NCBI GenBank assembly: GCA_013215865.1
Contig: JABSQL010000481.1
Coordinates: forward strand, 1-6,666
From: Candidatus Margulisiibacteriota bacterium
GTDB lineage: Bacteria > Margulisbacteria > Marinamargulisbacteria > DT-59
Direction: 5' to 3'
DNA length: 6,666 nt
Part shown: piece by piece, positions 1 to 6,065 of the stretch
How the letters are laid out: each line of letters starts with the position of its first letter
Position numbering within the stretch: position 1 is the stretch's first letter
The notes under the pieces: generated by a model
Told to the model about the DNA's origin: nothing
The model's input: the letters and a program-made list of their open reading frames with translations, nothing else
Database searches by the model: none
Translations under genes and position numbers: made by a program

Positions 1-92
1 CCATTGATGAAATTAGAAAAGACGCCGTTGATTATTACATTTTATTGCGTACTATTTATTATCAAAACCAAGAAGCCAACATCAGGAACTAA
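1..92 (+). CDS. mlaA: MlaA (VacJ) phospholipid-trafficking lipoprotein, 3' end only
   Basis: Only the last 29 codons are in the window, read in the frame of position 3 and ending in TAA at 90-92. The tail contains DYYILLRTIYYQNQEANI. From memory this lines up with the C-terminal helix of E. coli MlaA (DPYIMVREAYFQRHDF): D, Y, I, R, Y and Q fall in register. MlaA is an outer-membrane lipoprotein that removes mislocalised phospholipid from the outer leaflet and passes it to periplasmic MlaC. The next gene is an mlaC homologue starting 4 nt after this stop, and its ribosome binding site (AGGA, 84-87) lies inside this coding end, which supports both the assignment and an operon. The rest of the gene is outside the window. 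The call rests on a short C-terminal match plus context. Confidence 0.78.
   Translation, partial: IDEIRKDAVDYYILLRTIYYQNQEANIRN
84..87 (+). promoter_or_regulatory. Ribosome binding site of mlaC inside the mlaA 3' end
   Basis: AGGA lies 9 nt before the ATG at 97, within the last codons of the upstream mlaA frame. It decides the mlaC start in favour of 97 over the in-frame TTG/ATG at 4-9, and it places the two genes in one translational unit. Confidence 0.65.
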
Positions 93-96
93 AACA

Positions 97-717
97 ATGT
101 CACATATTTTAAAGCACGTCCTCATTCTTGTGTTGTTTTTATCTTTATCTGTAAAGATTTTTGCTGAATCGTCTAACAGAACATTAGCACCCAAAAACAC
201 CACAGAGAATGCAAAACTATTCTTACAGCAACATATTAATGATATTTTCAAAACCCTTAGAGACGACAGCCTGAATATTGCGGATAAGAAACAGGTGTTG
301 GCCCCTATTTTAAGAAAGCTCGTCAATTTTCAACTTATTTCTAAATTAATTATTGGCCGTACACATTGGAAGCAGCTTTCAACAGAAGAAAGGTCGCGTT
401 TTGGCATTGCTTTTGAAAAACATTTACTTGATAGCTATTTATCTAAACTCATTCTGTTTAGTAATGAGAAGCTATACTTAGATAAGGCCCAAAAGGCCAA
501 AGGAAAAGTGAGCATTATCGGCCGAATCATTACAAAGAAAGACACATTATCAATAACGTTTAAACTGTATTTTCCTAAAAAGTGGCAACTATATGATATT
601 GAAGTTGAGGGTGTGAGCATATTGCAATCTTATCAAGCACAATTTAGGCCTTTATTAAAATCAAAGTCAATTGATGCCATTATTCACAACTTAAAACAGG
701 TTCCTGCTGAGACATAA
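97..717 (+). CDS. mlaC: MlaC/Ttg2D-family periplasmic phospholipid-binding protein
   Basis: A 206-residue exported protein. Residues 1-23 form a signal peptide (basic start, long hydrophobic core, IFA before the probable cut). The mature part has MlaC-family features: a helical first half with LISKLIIGRTHWKQLSTEER (81-100), then a beta-rich half ending in W-x-x-YD-x-x-x-EGVS and SYQAQF (163-183). In the family this fold binds phospholipid tails and carries lipid across the periplasm. The hopanoid-linked HpnM proteins share the fold, so the exact cargo is not fixed. I chose the ATG at 97 because AGGA (84-87) sits 9 nt upstream and the signal peptide starts there. The same frame is open back to a TTG at 4, but that stretch is the end of mlaA in another frame. 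The stop shares one base with the start of the downstream transporter gene (TAATG, 715-719), which implies translational coupling. Confidence 0.88.
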   Translation: MSHILKHVLILVLFLSLSVKIFAESSNRTLAPKNTTENAKLFLQQHINDIFKTLRDDSLNIADKKQVLAPILRKLVNFQLISKLIIGRTHWKQLSTEERSRFGIAFEKHLLDSYLSKLILFSNEKLYLDKAQKAKGKVSIIGRIITKKDTLSITFKLYFPKKWQLYDIEVEGVSILQSYQAQFRPLLKSKSIDAIIHNLKQVPAET

Positions 718-3101
718 TGTCTTACTCTTTTCTGTATTCTCTATTTAAAAGATATATCCTCAAATACCCCAAGACCACCTTATTCATACTCAGCCTATTG
801 GTGATTTTCATGGGCATTGAAACGCGACATTTCACTGTTGATGCGTCTTCTGACACCCTCATTATACAAGATGATCCTGATTACAAACTCAGTTTAGACG
901 TGCAACAACACTACCAACTCAAAGATATATTAATTGTCACGTATCACCCGTATCAAAGCCCCTTATTTTCTAATCGGACTTTTGACACGGTTAATCGCCT
1001 CAAATCAGATATAGAAGCCATACCCGATATAGATTCGGTGATCAGTTATTTGGATGTTCCTTTATTATTGAGTCAAAAAGTTGAAATTGAAGATATATTT
1101 GAGTCTATCCAAACGCTTCAAGATCCGGATATCGATATTAATAAAGCCAAGCAATCCTTTTTAACCCACCCATTTTATAAGAAGGCGCTTGTCAGCCAAG
1201 ACCTCCAATCAACGGCCTTGATACTCAATATCTCTCCGCAAGACCAAGAATCTCGGCACCAGCTCATCGTATCTATTCGAAACACACTCGCCCCCTATCA
1301 AGAGAATGCCTTATTATTTCTGGGCGGAATTACCATGATCGCAGATGATATTGTAACGTTTATTAAAAAAGATATTGCTGTATTTGGAATGGGAATGATC
1401 ATTGTTCTGAGTCTCATTTTATATCTATTATTTGGAAGGAAATTGAGGTGGACATTATTACCCATGGGGTGTTGTCTCATTTCTGTAATTATTATGACAG
1501 GCCTTTTGGGTTTATTTGGGTGGGATGTAACCATTATTTCCTCCAGTTTTATATCTGTACAACTTATTATTACCCTGGCAATGGTCATTCACCTTATTAT
1601 TAGATATGAAGAGCTATCTTTGGCTCATCCCAGCGCATCACAGTTGAAGTTGATCCGAAATACGATATATCTCAAATTCAAACCCTGTCTGTACGCGTCC
1701 TTAACCACAATGATCGGATTTTCTTCTCTCCTTTTCTGTAATATTCAATCTGTGATGATGTTTGCAAAAATTATGATCATGGGAATCACTGTATCGTTCC
1801 TGGTCACCTTTCTTTTTTTCCCCACCTGTTTGCTCCTGCTAAAAAAAGAAAAGAGTGTCTTGCCATTAAGATATTGGCATCGTCTACTCACTGTGTTTGC
1901 GAAATTAACAGAAAGATACCCAAAACATATTTTCATTACATGTGTCATGATGTTGGGACTCGGGTTATGGGGTATTTCTCAGCTTGAAGTTGAAAATCGG
2001 TTCATCGATTATTTTAAGTCTGATACAGAAATACACCAAGGCCTTGTATATATTGACCAACAATTGGGAGGTACCATGCCCCTGGATATTCTTCTCAATT
2101 TTAATGATTCCCCAGAAACACCTTCCATTCTAGAGGATACAAGTGATTCTGAATCAGATGATTTTGATGCATTTGACGAGTTTAACGACACCCCTTCTCA
2201 TGAAACCTATTGGTTTACACCTTACAAAATAGATAAAATCATGCGCATACATGACTATTTAGAATCACGACCTGAGATTGGAAAGGTGCTTTCATTTGCC
2301 TCAACAATAAAATTAACACGCTCTTTGAAAATAGGGACTCTTGATACCTTTAATTTATCTGTACTCACACAGTCTTTACCACAAGAACTCAAAGATATCA
2401 TGATTGACCCCTATGTCTCTATCGACAATAATCAAGCACGATTCCAAGTCACTGTGATTGATTCAGACCCACATCTAAAGCGAGATCTTTTTTTAAAAAG
2501 TATCAAAAAAGATCTGACAGAAAAATTAAACTTTAAAGACAGTGAAATACAATTATCAGGGGCTTTGGTGTTATATAATAAAATGCTGCAAAGCTTGTTT
2601 AGATCTCAAATATTAACACTATATATTGTTTTTGGGATACTCCTTCTGACATTTTATATTTTATTCAGATCCCTAAAACTGGCCATTATTGGCATTATTC
2701 CAAATCTATTGTCGATTATCGTGGTACTGGGTATTATGGGACTTGCCAATATTCCTTTAGATATTATGACCATTACTATTGCAGCCATTAGCTTGGGAAT
2801 TGCTGTGGATGACACCATTCACTATATCCACCGATTCAAAGTGGCGTTCAGAAAGAAAAAAGCGTATATCCCGACGATGTATGAATGTCATACCTCTATT
2901 GGACGTGCCATGCTCAACACAACCATTGTTATATTCCTGGGTTTTTCCATCTTGATTTTTTCAAATTTTATTCCCAGTATATATTTTGGTTTGCTCACAG
3001 GTATCGCCATGATGATCGCACTGATATTATCATTAACACTTTTACCAGGACTCATTATTGCACTACGCCCTTTTGGCAAAGAAACCGACATTCAAAAATA
3101 A
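717..3101 (+). CDS. MMPL/RND-superfamily transporter, lipid-trafficking partner of MlaA-MlaC
   Basis: A 794-residue inner-membrane protein with the duplicated RND layout. There is one membrane span near 20-36, a periplasmic loop 37-218, five spans (about 219-239, 245-267, 271-296, 324-342, 348-376), a span near 403-421, a second periplasmic loop 422-629, and five more spans (630-650, 652-677, 680-704, 732-750, 755-783). Span 10 carries the proton-relay-like motif GIAVDDTIHYIHRF with D698, D699 and H702. The matching site in span 4 is AMVIH (288-292), with no acid. The second loop holds a strongly acidic stretch (473-491), followed by YWFTPYKID. As I recall, acidic runs before YWFTP are common in this COG1033-type family. 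The family includes hopanoid transporter HpnN and predicted lipid or hydrophobic-molecule exporters. Since mlaA and mlaC lie directly upstream, I infer phospholipid or other hydrophobic cargo moved between inner membrane and MlaC; substrate and direction are unproven. The start overlaps the mlaC stop and has only a weak GAG ahead of it, as expected for coupled translation. Confidence 0.85.
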   Translation: MSYSFLYSLFKRYILKYPKTTLFILSLLVIFMGIETRHFTVDASSDTLIIQDDPDYKLSLDVQQHYQLKDILIVTYHPYQSPLFSNRTFDTVNRLKSDIEAIPDIDSVISYLDVPLLLSQKVEIEDIFESIQTLQDPDIDINKAKQSFLTHPFYKKALVSQDLQSTALILNISPQDQESRHQLIVSIRNTLAPYQENALLFLGGITMIADDIVTFIKKDIAVFGMGMIIVLSLILYLLFGRKLRWTLLPMGCCLISVIIMTGLLGLFGWDVTIISSSFISVQLIITLAMVIHLIIRYEELSLAHPSASQLKLIRNTIYLKFKPCLYASLTTMIGFSSLLFCNIQSVMMFAKIMIMGITVSFLVTFLFFPTCLLLLKKEKSVLPLRYWHRLLTVFAKLTERYPKHIFITCVMMLGLGLWGISQLEVENRFIDYFKSDTEIHQGLVYIDQQLGGTMPLDILLNFNDSPETPSILEDTSDSESDDFDAFDEFNDTPSHETYWFTPYKIDKIMRIHDYLESRPEIGKVLSFASTIKLTRSLKIGTLDTFNLSVLTQSLPQELKDIMIDPYVSIDNNQARFQVTVIDSDPHLKRDLFLKSIKKDLTEKLNFKDSEIQLSGALVLYNKMLQSLFRSQILTLYIVFGILLLTFYILFRSLKLAIIGIIPNLLSIIVVLGIMGLANIPLDIMTITIAAISLGIAVDDTIHYIHRFKVAFRKKKAYIPTMYECHTSIGRAMLNTTIVIFLGFSILIFSNFIPSIYFGLLTGIAMMIALILSLTLLPGLIIALRPFGKETDIQK

Positions 3102-3245
3102 TAGATAGAATAGAAATTTAAGGGATTATGAGAAAGAAAGTTTAGGTGATGGGGAGTGTCGAGTTATCCAAAAAGTGAAAATATTCGCTGGACCCTGTGA
3201 TATTCTCGGCACTCTCCATTTCAATTATAACTTATCTGTTATAAA
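3102..3245. other. Convergent intergenic region between transporter and RRM genes
   Basis: This 144-bp gap lies between two genes that point at each other. It holds a long imperfect hairpin (3148-3220) and, beside the RRM stop codon, a 14-bp tandem duplication and a 7-bp AT-rich inverted repeat. Neither strand shows a classic intrinsic terminator (GC stem followed directly by a T run), so how transcription of the two units ends is not obvious. I see no convincing promoter or small ORF here. Confidence 0.7.
3148..3220 (+). other. Long imperfect hairpin, possible 3'-UTR structured RNA or extragenic palindrome
   Basis: Arms 3151-3163 (GGGGAGTGTCGAG) and 3205-3217 (CTCGGCACTCTCC) pair over 13 positions, 11 Watson-Crick and 2 G-U. 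The pairing can extend three more through 3148-3150 and 3218-3220, the last of these G-U. Inside, 3180-3188 pairs with 3197-3204 (one bulged T, one G-U) around the loop TGGACCCT, stacked directly on the outer stem, leaving a 16-nt bulge at 3164-3179. TCCA in the bulge (3167-3170) is complementary to TGGA in the loop (3189-3192), so a pseudoknot is possible. In the opposite strand every G-U pair becomes an A-C mismatch, so a + strand RNA folds better. It could be a terminator-like 3' end, an RNA element or a dispersed palindromic repeat. No T run follows. Confidence 0.5.
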
Positions 3246-3254
3246 TTATCTGTT
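3225..3254. repeat. 14-bp tandem duplication and AT-rich inverted repeat at the RRM gene end
   Basis: ATAACTTATCTGTT (3227-3240) is followed directly by ATAAATTATCTGTT (3241-3254), identical at 13 of 14 positions. The second unit contains the last codons and stop of the RRM gene. TTATAAC (3225-3231) and GTTATAA (3238-3244) also form a perfect 7-bp inverted repeat with a 6-nt loop. It is most simply a small slippage duplication; a weak role in transcript ending is possible. Confidence 0.6.
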
Positions 3255-3536
3255 TCCGCCACCTGACCATCCACCGCGGTCATTTTTTTTGCGGTCTTCT
3301 GCTTGGTTAACCCGAATGGTTCTACCTTGAAATTCTGTTTCATTTTTTTCAAGTGCTGCACTGAGTGAATCAGGGCTTACAAATGTAATAAATGCAAATC
3401 CTTTTGATCGACCTGTGTCTCTGTCCATAATGATATTGACGTCTTCAATCTCACCACATGAAGAGAACTCTGTTCTGAGATCATCCTCTTCTGTTTGGTA
3501 AGGTAAGTTACCAACATATACTTTATTATTAGCCAT
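3246..3536 (-). CDS. Small RRM-domain RNA-binding protein
   Basis: A 96-residue protein made of one RNA recognition motif and a short tail. RNP2 is VYVGNL (6-11) and RNP1 is KGFAFITF (45-52), with the RNA-stacking aromatics Y7, F47 and F49 all present. The fold runs from residue 4 to about 78 (ending in GRTIRVNQA), followed by a charged, glycine-rich tail (80-96, RGGWSGGG). This matches the short bacterial and cyanobacterial Rbp-type proteins, which bind single-stranded RNA and are often cold-induced; the RNA targets here are unknown. The start is well supported: GGAG lies 7 nt upstream of the ATG. The gene stands alone, convergent with the transporter gene and separated from the secretin gene by about 220 bp with its own candidate promoters, so it is probably not part of the pilus operon. 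A 14-bp duplication overlaps its stop codon. Confidence 0.92.
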   Translation of the reverse strand: MANNKVYVGNLPYQTEEDDLRTEFSSCGEIEDVNIIMDRDTGRSKGFAFITFVSPDSLSAALEKNETEFQGRTIRVNQAEDRKKNDRGGWSGGGNR

Positions 3537-3599
3537 GTATCTACTCCGTTTTCTTGGTTAAATGGTCAATCTATATGATTCACCAAATCTGCCATGAAT

Positions 3600-3625
3600 T
3601 AATATTTTACCAACCAAATATTATA
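3600..3625 (-). promoter_or_regulatory. Proximal -10 box with overlapping 8-bp inverted repeat upstream of the RRM gene
   Basis: A perfect TATAAT lies on the - strand at 3625-3620, about 85 bp upstream of the RRM start, but no good -35 box is found at the right distance. TAATATTT (3600-3607) and AAATATTA (3616-3623) form a perfect 8-bp inverted repeat with an 8-nt spacer that covers part of this -10 box. That is a typical layout for a repressor site, or for an AT-rich hairpin in a longer leader transcript. Confidence 0.35.
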
Positions 3626-3691
3626 CCCAACTGACCCATCTCCTATTCCTGATTAGTTCAAAACCAAGGTCAATTTCGAATATCTTCAGAC

Positions 3692-3721
3692 AGTATAACG
3701 TTTTTATTTAAGTTTTGTCCA
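3692..3721 (-). promoter_or_regulatory. Candidate sigma70 promoter for the RRM gene (distal)
   Basis: On the - strand, TGGACA (3721-3716, one mismatch to TTGACA) is followed by an 18-nt AT-rich spacer and TATACT (3697-3692, one mismatch to TATAAT). Transcription would begin near 3685, giving a leader of about 150 nt before the RRM start. It lies 35 bp beyond the secretin stop, a natural place for the next gene's promoter. Confidence 0.5.
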
Positions 3722-3755
3722 TTAAAACCCGCCAGCTGTGCTTTGTTTGGTCCTC

Positions 3756-5000
3756 TTAATTTTGTTTGAGATATAGTTTTACATCCTTTAATTCATCTGG
3801 CCTAACGATAGTAGGTTTGATGATAACGACGATATCTGTTTGCTCAGTCGTTATTTCGCGCTTGGAAAAAAAGAGGTCCAGAATAGGAATGTCTCCCAAA
3901 ATAGGCACTCCTGTTTTTGTGCTTACTTTTTTTTGACGAACCATGCCACCGATCAAAATGGATTGGCCATCCCTTACCATCACCGTTGTAGATGCCTCCG
4001 TCGTTACTTCATTGGGAAGTCCATCTTCTGTAATGTGGCCATCTGACACTTCTGGAAATATTTCCATGATAATTTCACCATTTCTTGAGATATGAGGCGT
4101 TATCGTTAATTTAGTCCCCACTTCCAGAAAATCCACTTGCTCTTGAATGGAGGTTCCTGTTGTCGTTGTTGTTCTGAATCCCAGTCTCTGGCCTGTGATA
4201 ATACTTGCAGATTTATGATTCAGCGTCAGAATTTTTGGGTTTGCAATGGTATTAATTTTAGATTGCCGTATCAGCGCTTCTAAATTCGCAGAAAAATTAT
4301 TGTCCACAGCTTGTGCAAAGAATCCCGTTAGATTTGCACCCGGTAAATTGGCAAATCCGGTTGTACGAACATTATCTTCGCCCGTTAATAAATACCCCAA
4401 ATTCATCCCATAACTCAGGGACGTATCATGTGATATCTCTACAATTCTTGCTTCCACCAATACCTGTAGTGGGGGTATATCCATCGATCTAATGGCCGAT
4501 AATATGGTCATAAGGTCCCCTTGAGGTGCCCGAATCAAAATGGAATTATTTTGTTTGTTTGCAGAAATCACCCCTTTCCCTAATACCAAGGGCTTCAAAG
4601 ATATAACGGCCTCATTTGCTTGAATATAATTAAGGTGTACTACTTTTATGGGATACATAGAAATGACCTTAAAAATGCGTCCTGATTTATACCAATCAAA
4701 GCCCTGGGAAGATATGACGGCATCAAAGGCATCTAAGGGATGCACATTTTTGAAATTAAAACTGAGGGCACCTGTGACTTCAGGACCTGCAATCGTGTTA
4801 ATTTGATATTCGGATGAAAAAAACCGAAGAATATCTTGAATCTCAGTATCTTTAAACGTCACTGTCACACGCTTATCAACCCCTATCTGTCTTTTGAGAA
4901 TAGAAATAAGACCCGGATTGGGAGACGCATACACCAACGATAGAGGTAAAATAGCCCAAATCAGTAGAACGCTGAACACTTTTGATATATTAATAGTCAT
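3756..5000 (-). CDS. Secretin, short PilQ/MshL/HofQ-type outer-membrane pore
   Basis: A 414-residue outer-membrane secretin that should multimerise into the channel for a type IV pilus, MSHA-type pilus or DNA-uptake pseudopilus. Residues 1-25 are a signal peptide (VYAS). Residues about 45-112 are an STN/N0 domain, starting VTVTFKDTEIQDILRFFS. About 115-176 form one N1 (secretin_N) domain with NNSILIRAP. About 180-400 are the secretin domain, with VEARIVEI (182-189), ANPKILTLNHKSASIITG (253-270), VPILGDIPILDLFF (365-378, the family signature with D375 where Gly is usual) and EQTDIVVIIKP near the end. There is no AMIN domain and only one N1 repeat, so it is far shorter than a typical PilQ and about the size of HofQ/ComE. 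The start is supported by GGAG 7 nt upstream. It overlaps the PilP-like gene by 11 nt and is last in the operon. Confidence 0.9.
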   Translation of the reverse strand: MTINISKVFSVLLIWAILPLSLVYASPNPGLISILKRQIGVDKRVTVTFKDTEIQDILRFFSSEYQINTIAGPEVTGALSFNFKNVHPLDAFDAVISSQGFDWYKSGRIFKVISMYPIKVVHLNYIQANEAVISLKPLVLGKGVISANKQNNSILIRAPQGDLMTILSAIRSMDIPPLQVLVEARIVEISHDTSLSYGMNLGYLLTGEDNVRTTGFANLPGANLTGFFAQAVDNNFSANLEALIRQSKINTIANPKILTLNHKSASIITGQRLGFRTTTTTGTSIQEQVDFLEVGTKLTITPHISRNGEIIMEIFPEVSDGHITEDGLPNEVTTEASTTVMVRDGQSILIGGMVRQKKVSTKTGVPILGDIPILDLFFSKREITTEQTDIVVIIKPTIVRPDELKDVKLYLKQN

Positions 5001-5382
5001 TATGAGACTCCTTTTCTAACATTCTTAATGTGAGACTTTGAATAGAATGCTTACCTTTCATCACCACTTTATCTGAAAATATTTGGCTCACAACATATTG
5101 ATCTAAGGTATCTTTTACCGATACAATCTTTCCGGAGATCATGGCCTTGTACCGATATCCTGATTTCCAAATTCCCTGCAAGATAAAGGATCCTTTCTGA
5201 CTGACGTTGTCTGTTGGAGACTCAACTTCTGTGGCGGACTCGAAATGGGGAGTCATCCGTTGAAAGGGGTCTCTTAACAATACACGTTCACTTTCTCCAT
5301 AACTGGGGGCACACATAAGAAACAGGACCCCGCAAACGATGATATAAATATATGTATGTCTTAAAAGCAACCTTATTTTCAT
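4990..5382 (-). CDS. PilP/MshK-like pilus assembly protein
   Basis: A 130-residue exported protein. Residues 1-29 act as a signal peptide (RLLLRH, a hydrophobic stretch, then PSYG). C24 does not sit in a good lipobox, so I expect a soluble or signal-anchored protein rather than a lipoprotein. RDPFQ (37-41) is the short DPF element typical of PilP, MshK and GspC-type proteins. The region about 64-120 (LQGIWKSGYRYKAMISGKIV, then VSQIFSDKVVMKG) is the small beta-barrel that in this family docks onto the N-domains of the secretin. Position supports this: it follows the PilO-like gene by 11 nt and overlaps the secretin gene by 11 nt. The start has GGGG 7 nt upstream. The match to MshK or PilP is by pattern, since these proteins diverge strongly. 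Confidence 0.75.
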   Translation of the reverse strand: MKIRLLLRHTYIYIIVCGVLFLMCAPSYGESERVLLRDPFQRMTPHFESATEVESPTDNVSQKGSFILQGIWKSGYRYKAMISGKIVSVKDTLDQYVVSQIFSDKVVMKGKHSIQSLTLRMLEKESHNDY

Positions 5383-5393
5383 TGTCTAACCCC

Positions 5394-6065
5394 CTAAAAA
5401 AAGTATATGTCCATCACAGACGTAAACGTTAACGGCATTTCGTCACTAATTTTGGTCAGTGTAACATCTTGATGATTGATCCAGATGGTTTGCTGGTTCA
5501 GATTATCCAAATACTGAAGAAGTGAAAAATAGCCCCCTGCCAAAACCAGTTCAATGGTCATTTTTTTGAGTTGGGTTCCGCCATAATTTTGCATCATATT
5601 TGTTTTAAGATATACCAGCTCCATGTTATAGTCATTGAGTTTTTCCATGCATAAATTAATGACATCTGTTCGACTAAGGGACTTAAATAATTCTTTAGAC
5701 TTATTCACATCTTTTGCCTTTAAGACCACTTTCGTAAACAATTTAGATTGATCAATAAGCTCTTTATTGATGGTCAGTTTTTGCGCATTTAGTGATGTAA
5801 TTTGTTTATTTAATGCGATAATCTGATTCCGACTGGGCTCATAAATCATACTATCAAAGAAAAAAGTGATTAACGCCATCAACACAATTCCAAAAAGCAC
5901 CACCCATTTCACCGTCAATTTAGGAGAAACGCGGTGCCAAAATTGATTGAACCTAGATAAAACAGGGCCCGCATATTTTTGGGCCTTTTGAATAACAGCC
6001 CTATAGATTACACCCCATCTTTTTTGGACATTTTCAAACCGTTTCCTATACTTCTTACTGATCAT
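5394..6065 (-). CDS. PilO/MshJ-like inner-membrane alignment protein
   Basis: A 223-residue bitopic protein. The first 50 residues are cytoplasmic and rich in Lys, Arg and aromatics. Residues about 53-70 (WVVLFGIVLMALITFFFD) are the single membrane span. About 78-118 is a predicted coiled coil (NKQITSLNAQKLTINKEL), and the remainder is an alpha/beta ferredoxin-like domain with KKMTIELVLAGGYFSLLQYL (167-186), a pattern shared by PilO, MshJ and GspM. In the family it pairs with PilN through the coiled coils and recruits PilP, linking the cytoplasmic ATPase and platform to the secretin. The start overlaps the PilN-like stop (ATGA, 6062-6065) and has GGAG 8 nt upstream. The basic N-terminal extension looks longer than the few residues I expect ahead of the span in PilO. 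Confidence 0.8.
   Translation of the reverse strand: MISKKYRKRFENVQKRWGVIYRAVIQKAQKYAGPVLSRFNQFWHRVSPKLTVKWVVLFGIVLMALITFFFDSMIYEPSRNQIIALNKQITSLNAQKLTINKELIDQSKLFTKVVLKAKDVNKSKELFKSLSRTDVINLCMEKLNDYNMELVYLKTNMMQNYGGTQLKKMTIELVLAGGYFSLLQYLDNLNQQTIWINHQDVTLTKISDEMPLTFTSVMDIYFF

Larger units (their letters stand above)
3537..3755 (-). other. Leader and promoter region of the RRM gene
   Basis: This 219-bp stretch between the secretin stop and the RRM start has no credible ORF. It holds a distal promoter candidate (3692-3721), a proximal -10 box (3620-3625) overlapped by an 8-bp inverted repeat, and the RRM ribosome binding site. If the distal promoter is used, the RRM transcript has a leader of roughly 150 nt, a length reminiscent of cold-shock mRNAs; that link is inference. 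I find no convincing intrinsic terminator for the secretin operon here. Confidence 0.6.

Noticed and set aside
4..96. Longer mlaC ORF starting at TTG 4 or ATG 7 (237 aa)
   Set aside because: This stretch is the C-terminus of MlaA in another frame. The signal peptide and a good ribosome binding site point to ATG 97.
1298..1588. A 96-codon - strand ORF inside the transporter gene
   Set aside because: Antisense to conserved membrane spans, with no ribosome binding site or family match; it reflects the hydrophobic codons of the real gene.
3072..3111. Promoter for a + strand small RNA (TTGGCA with TAGAAT)
   Set aside because: The boxes are 27 nt apart, far from the 16-18 nt needed.
2885..3121. 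A 78-codon + strand ORF inside the end of the transporter gene
   Set aside because: It lies out of frame within conserved RND spans 11-12, its composition is odd, and it has no recognisable motif: a shadow frame.
3151..3218. tRNA-like look: a 7-bp outer stem GGGGAGT/ACTCTCC followed by A
   Set aside because: No T arm (TTCRA loop), no anticodon stem and no D arm fit between the ends. The pairing continues as one long hairpin instead.
3148..3220. Intrinsic terminator or IS/MITE remnant
   Set aside because: No T run follows the stem on either strand. No target-site duplication flanks it and no transposase is near, so neither label is supported; it was kept as an unassigned hairpin.
3722..3755. 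Terminator after the secretin gene
   Set aside because: GC-rich bases followed by GGGTTTT are present on the - strand, but no stable stem can be drawn around CAGCTG with the T run directly after it.
5331..5345. Lipoprotein signal in the PilP-like protein (C16 or C24 near the signal peptide)
   Set aside because: The residues before each Cys (YIIVC, LFLMC) lack the small residue at -1 needed for a lipobox.
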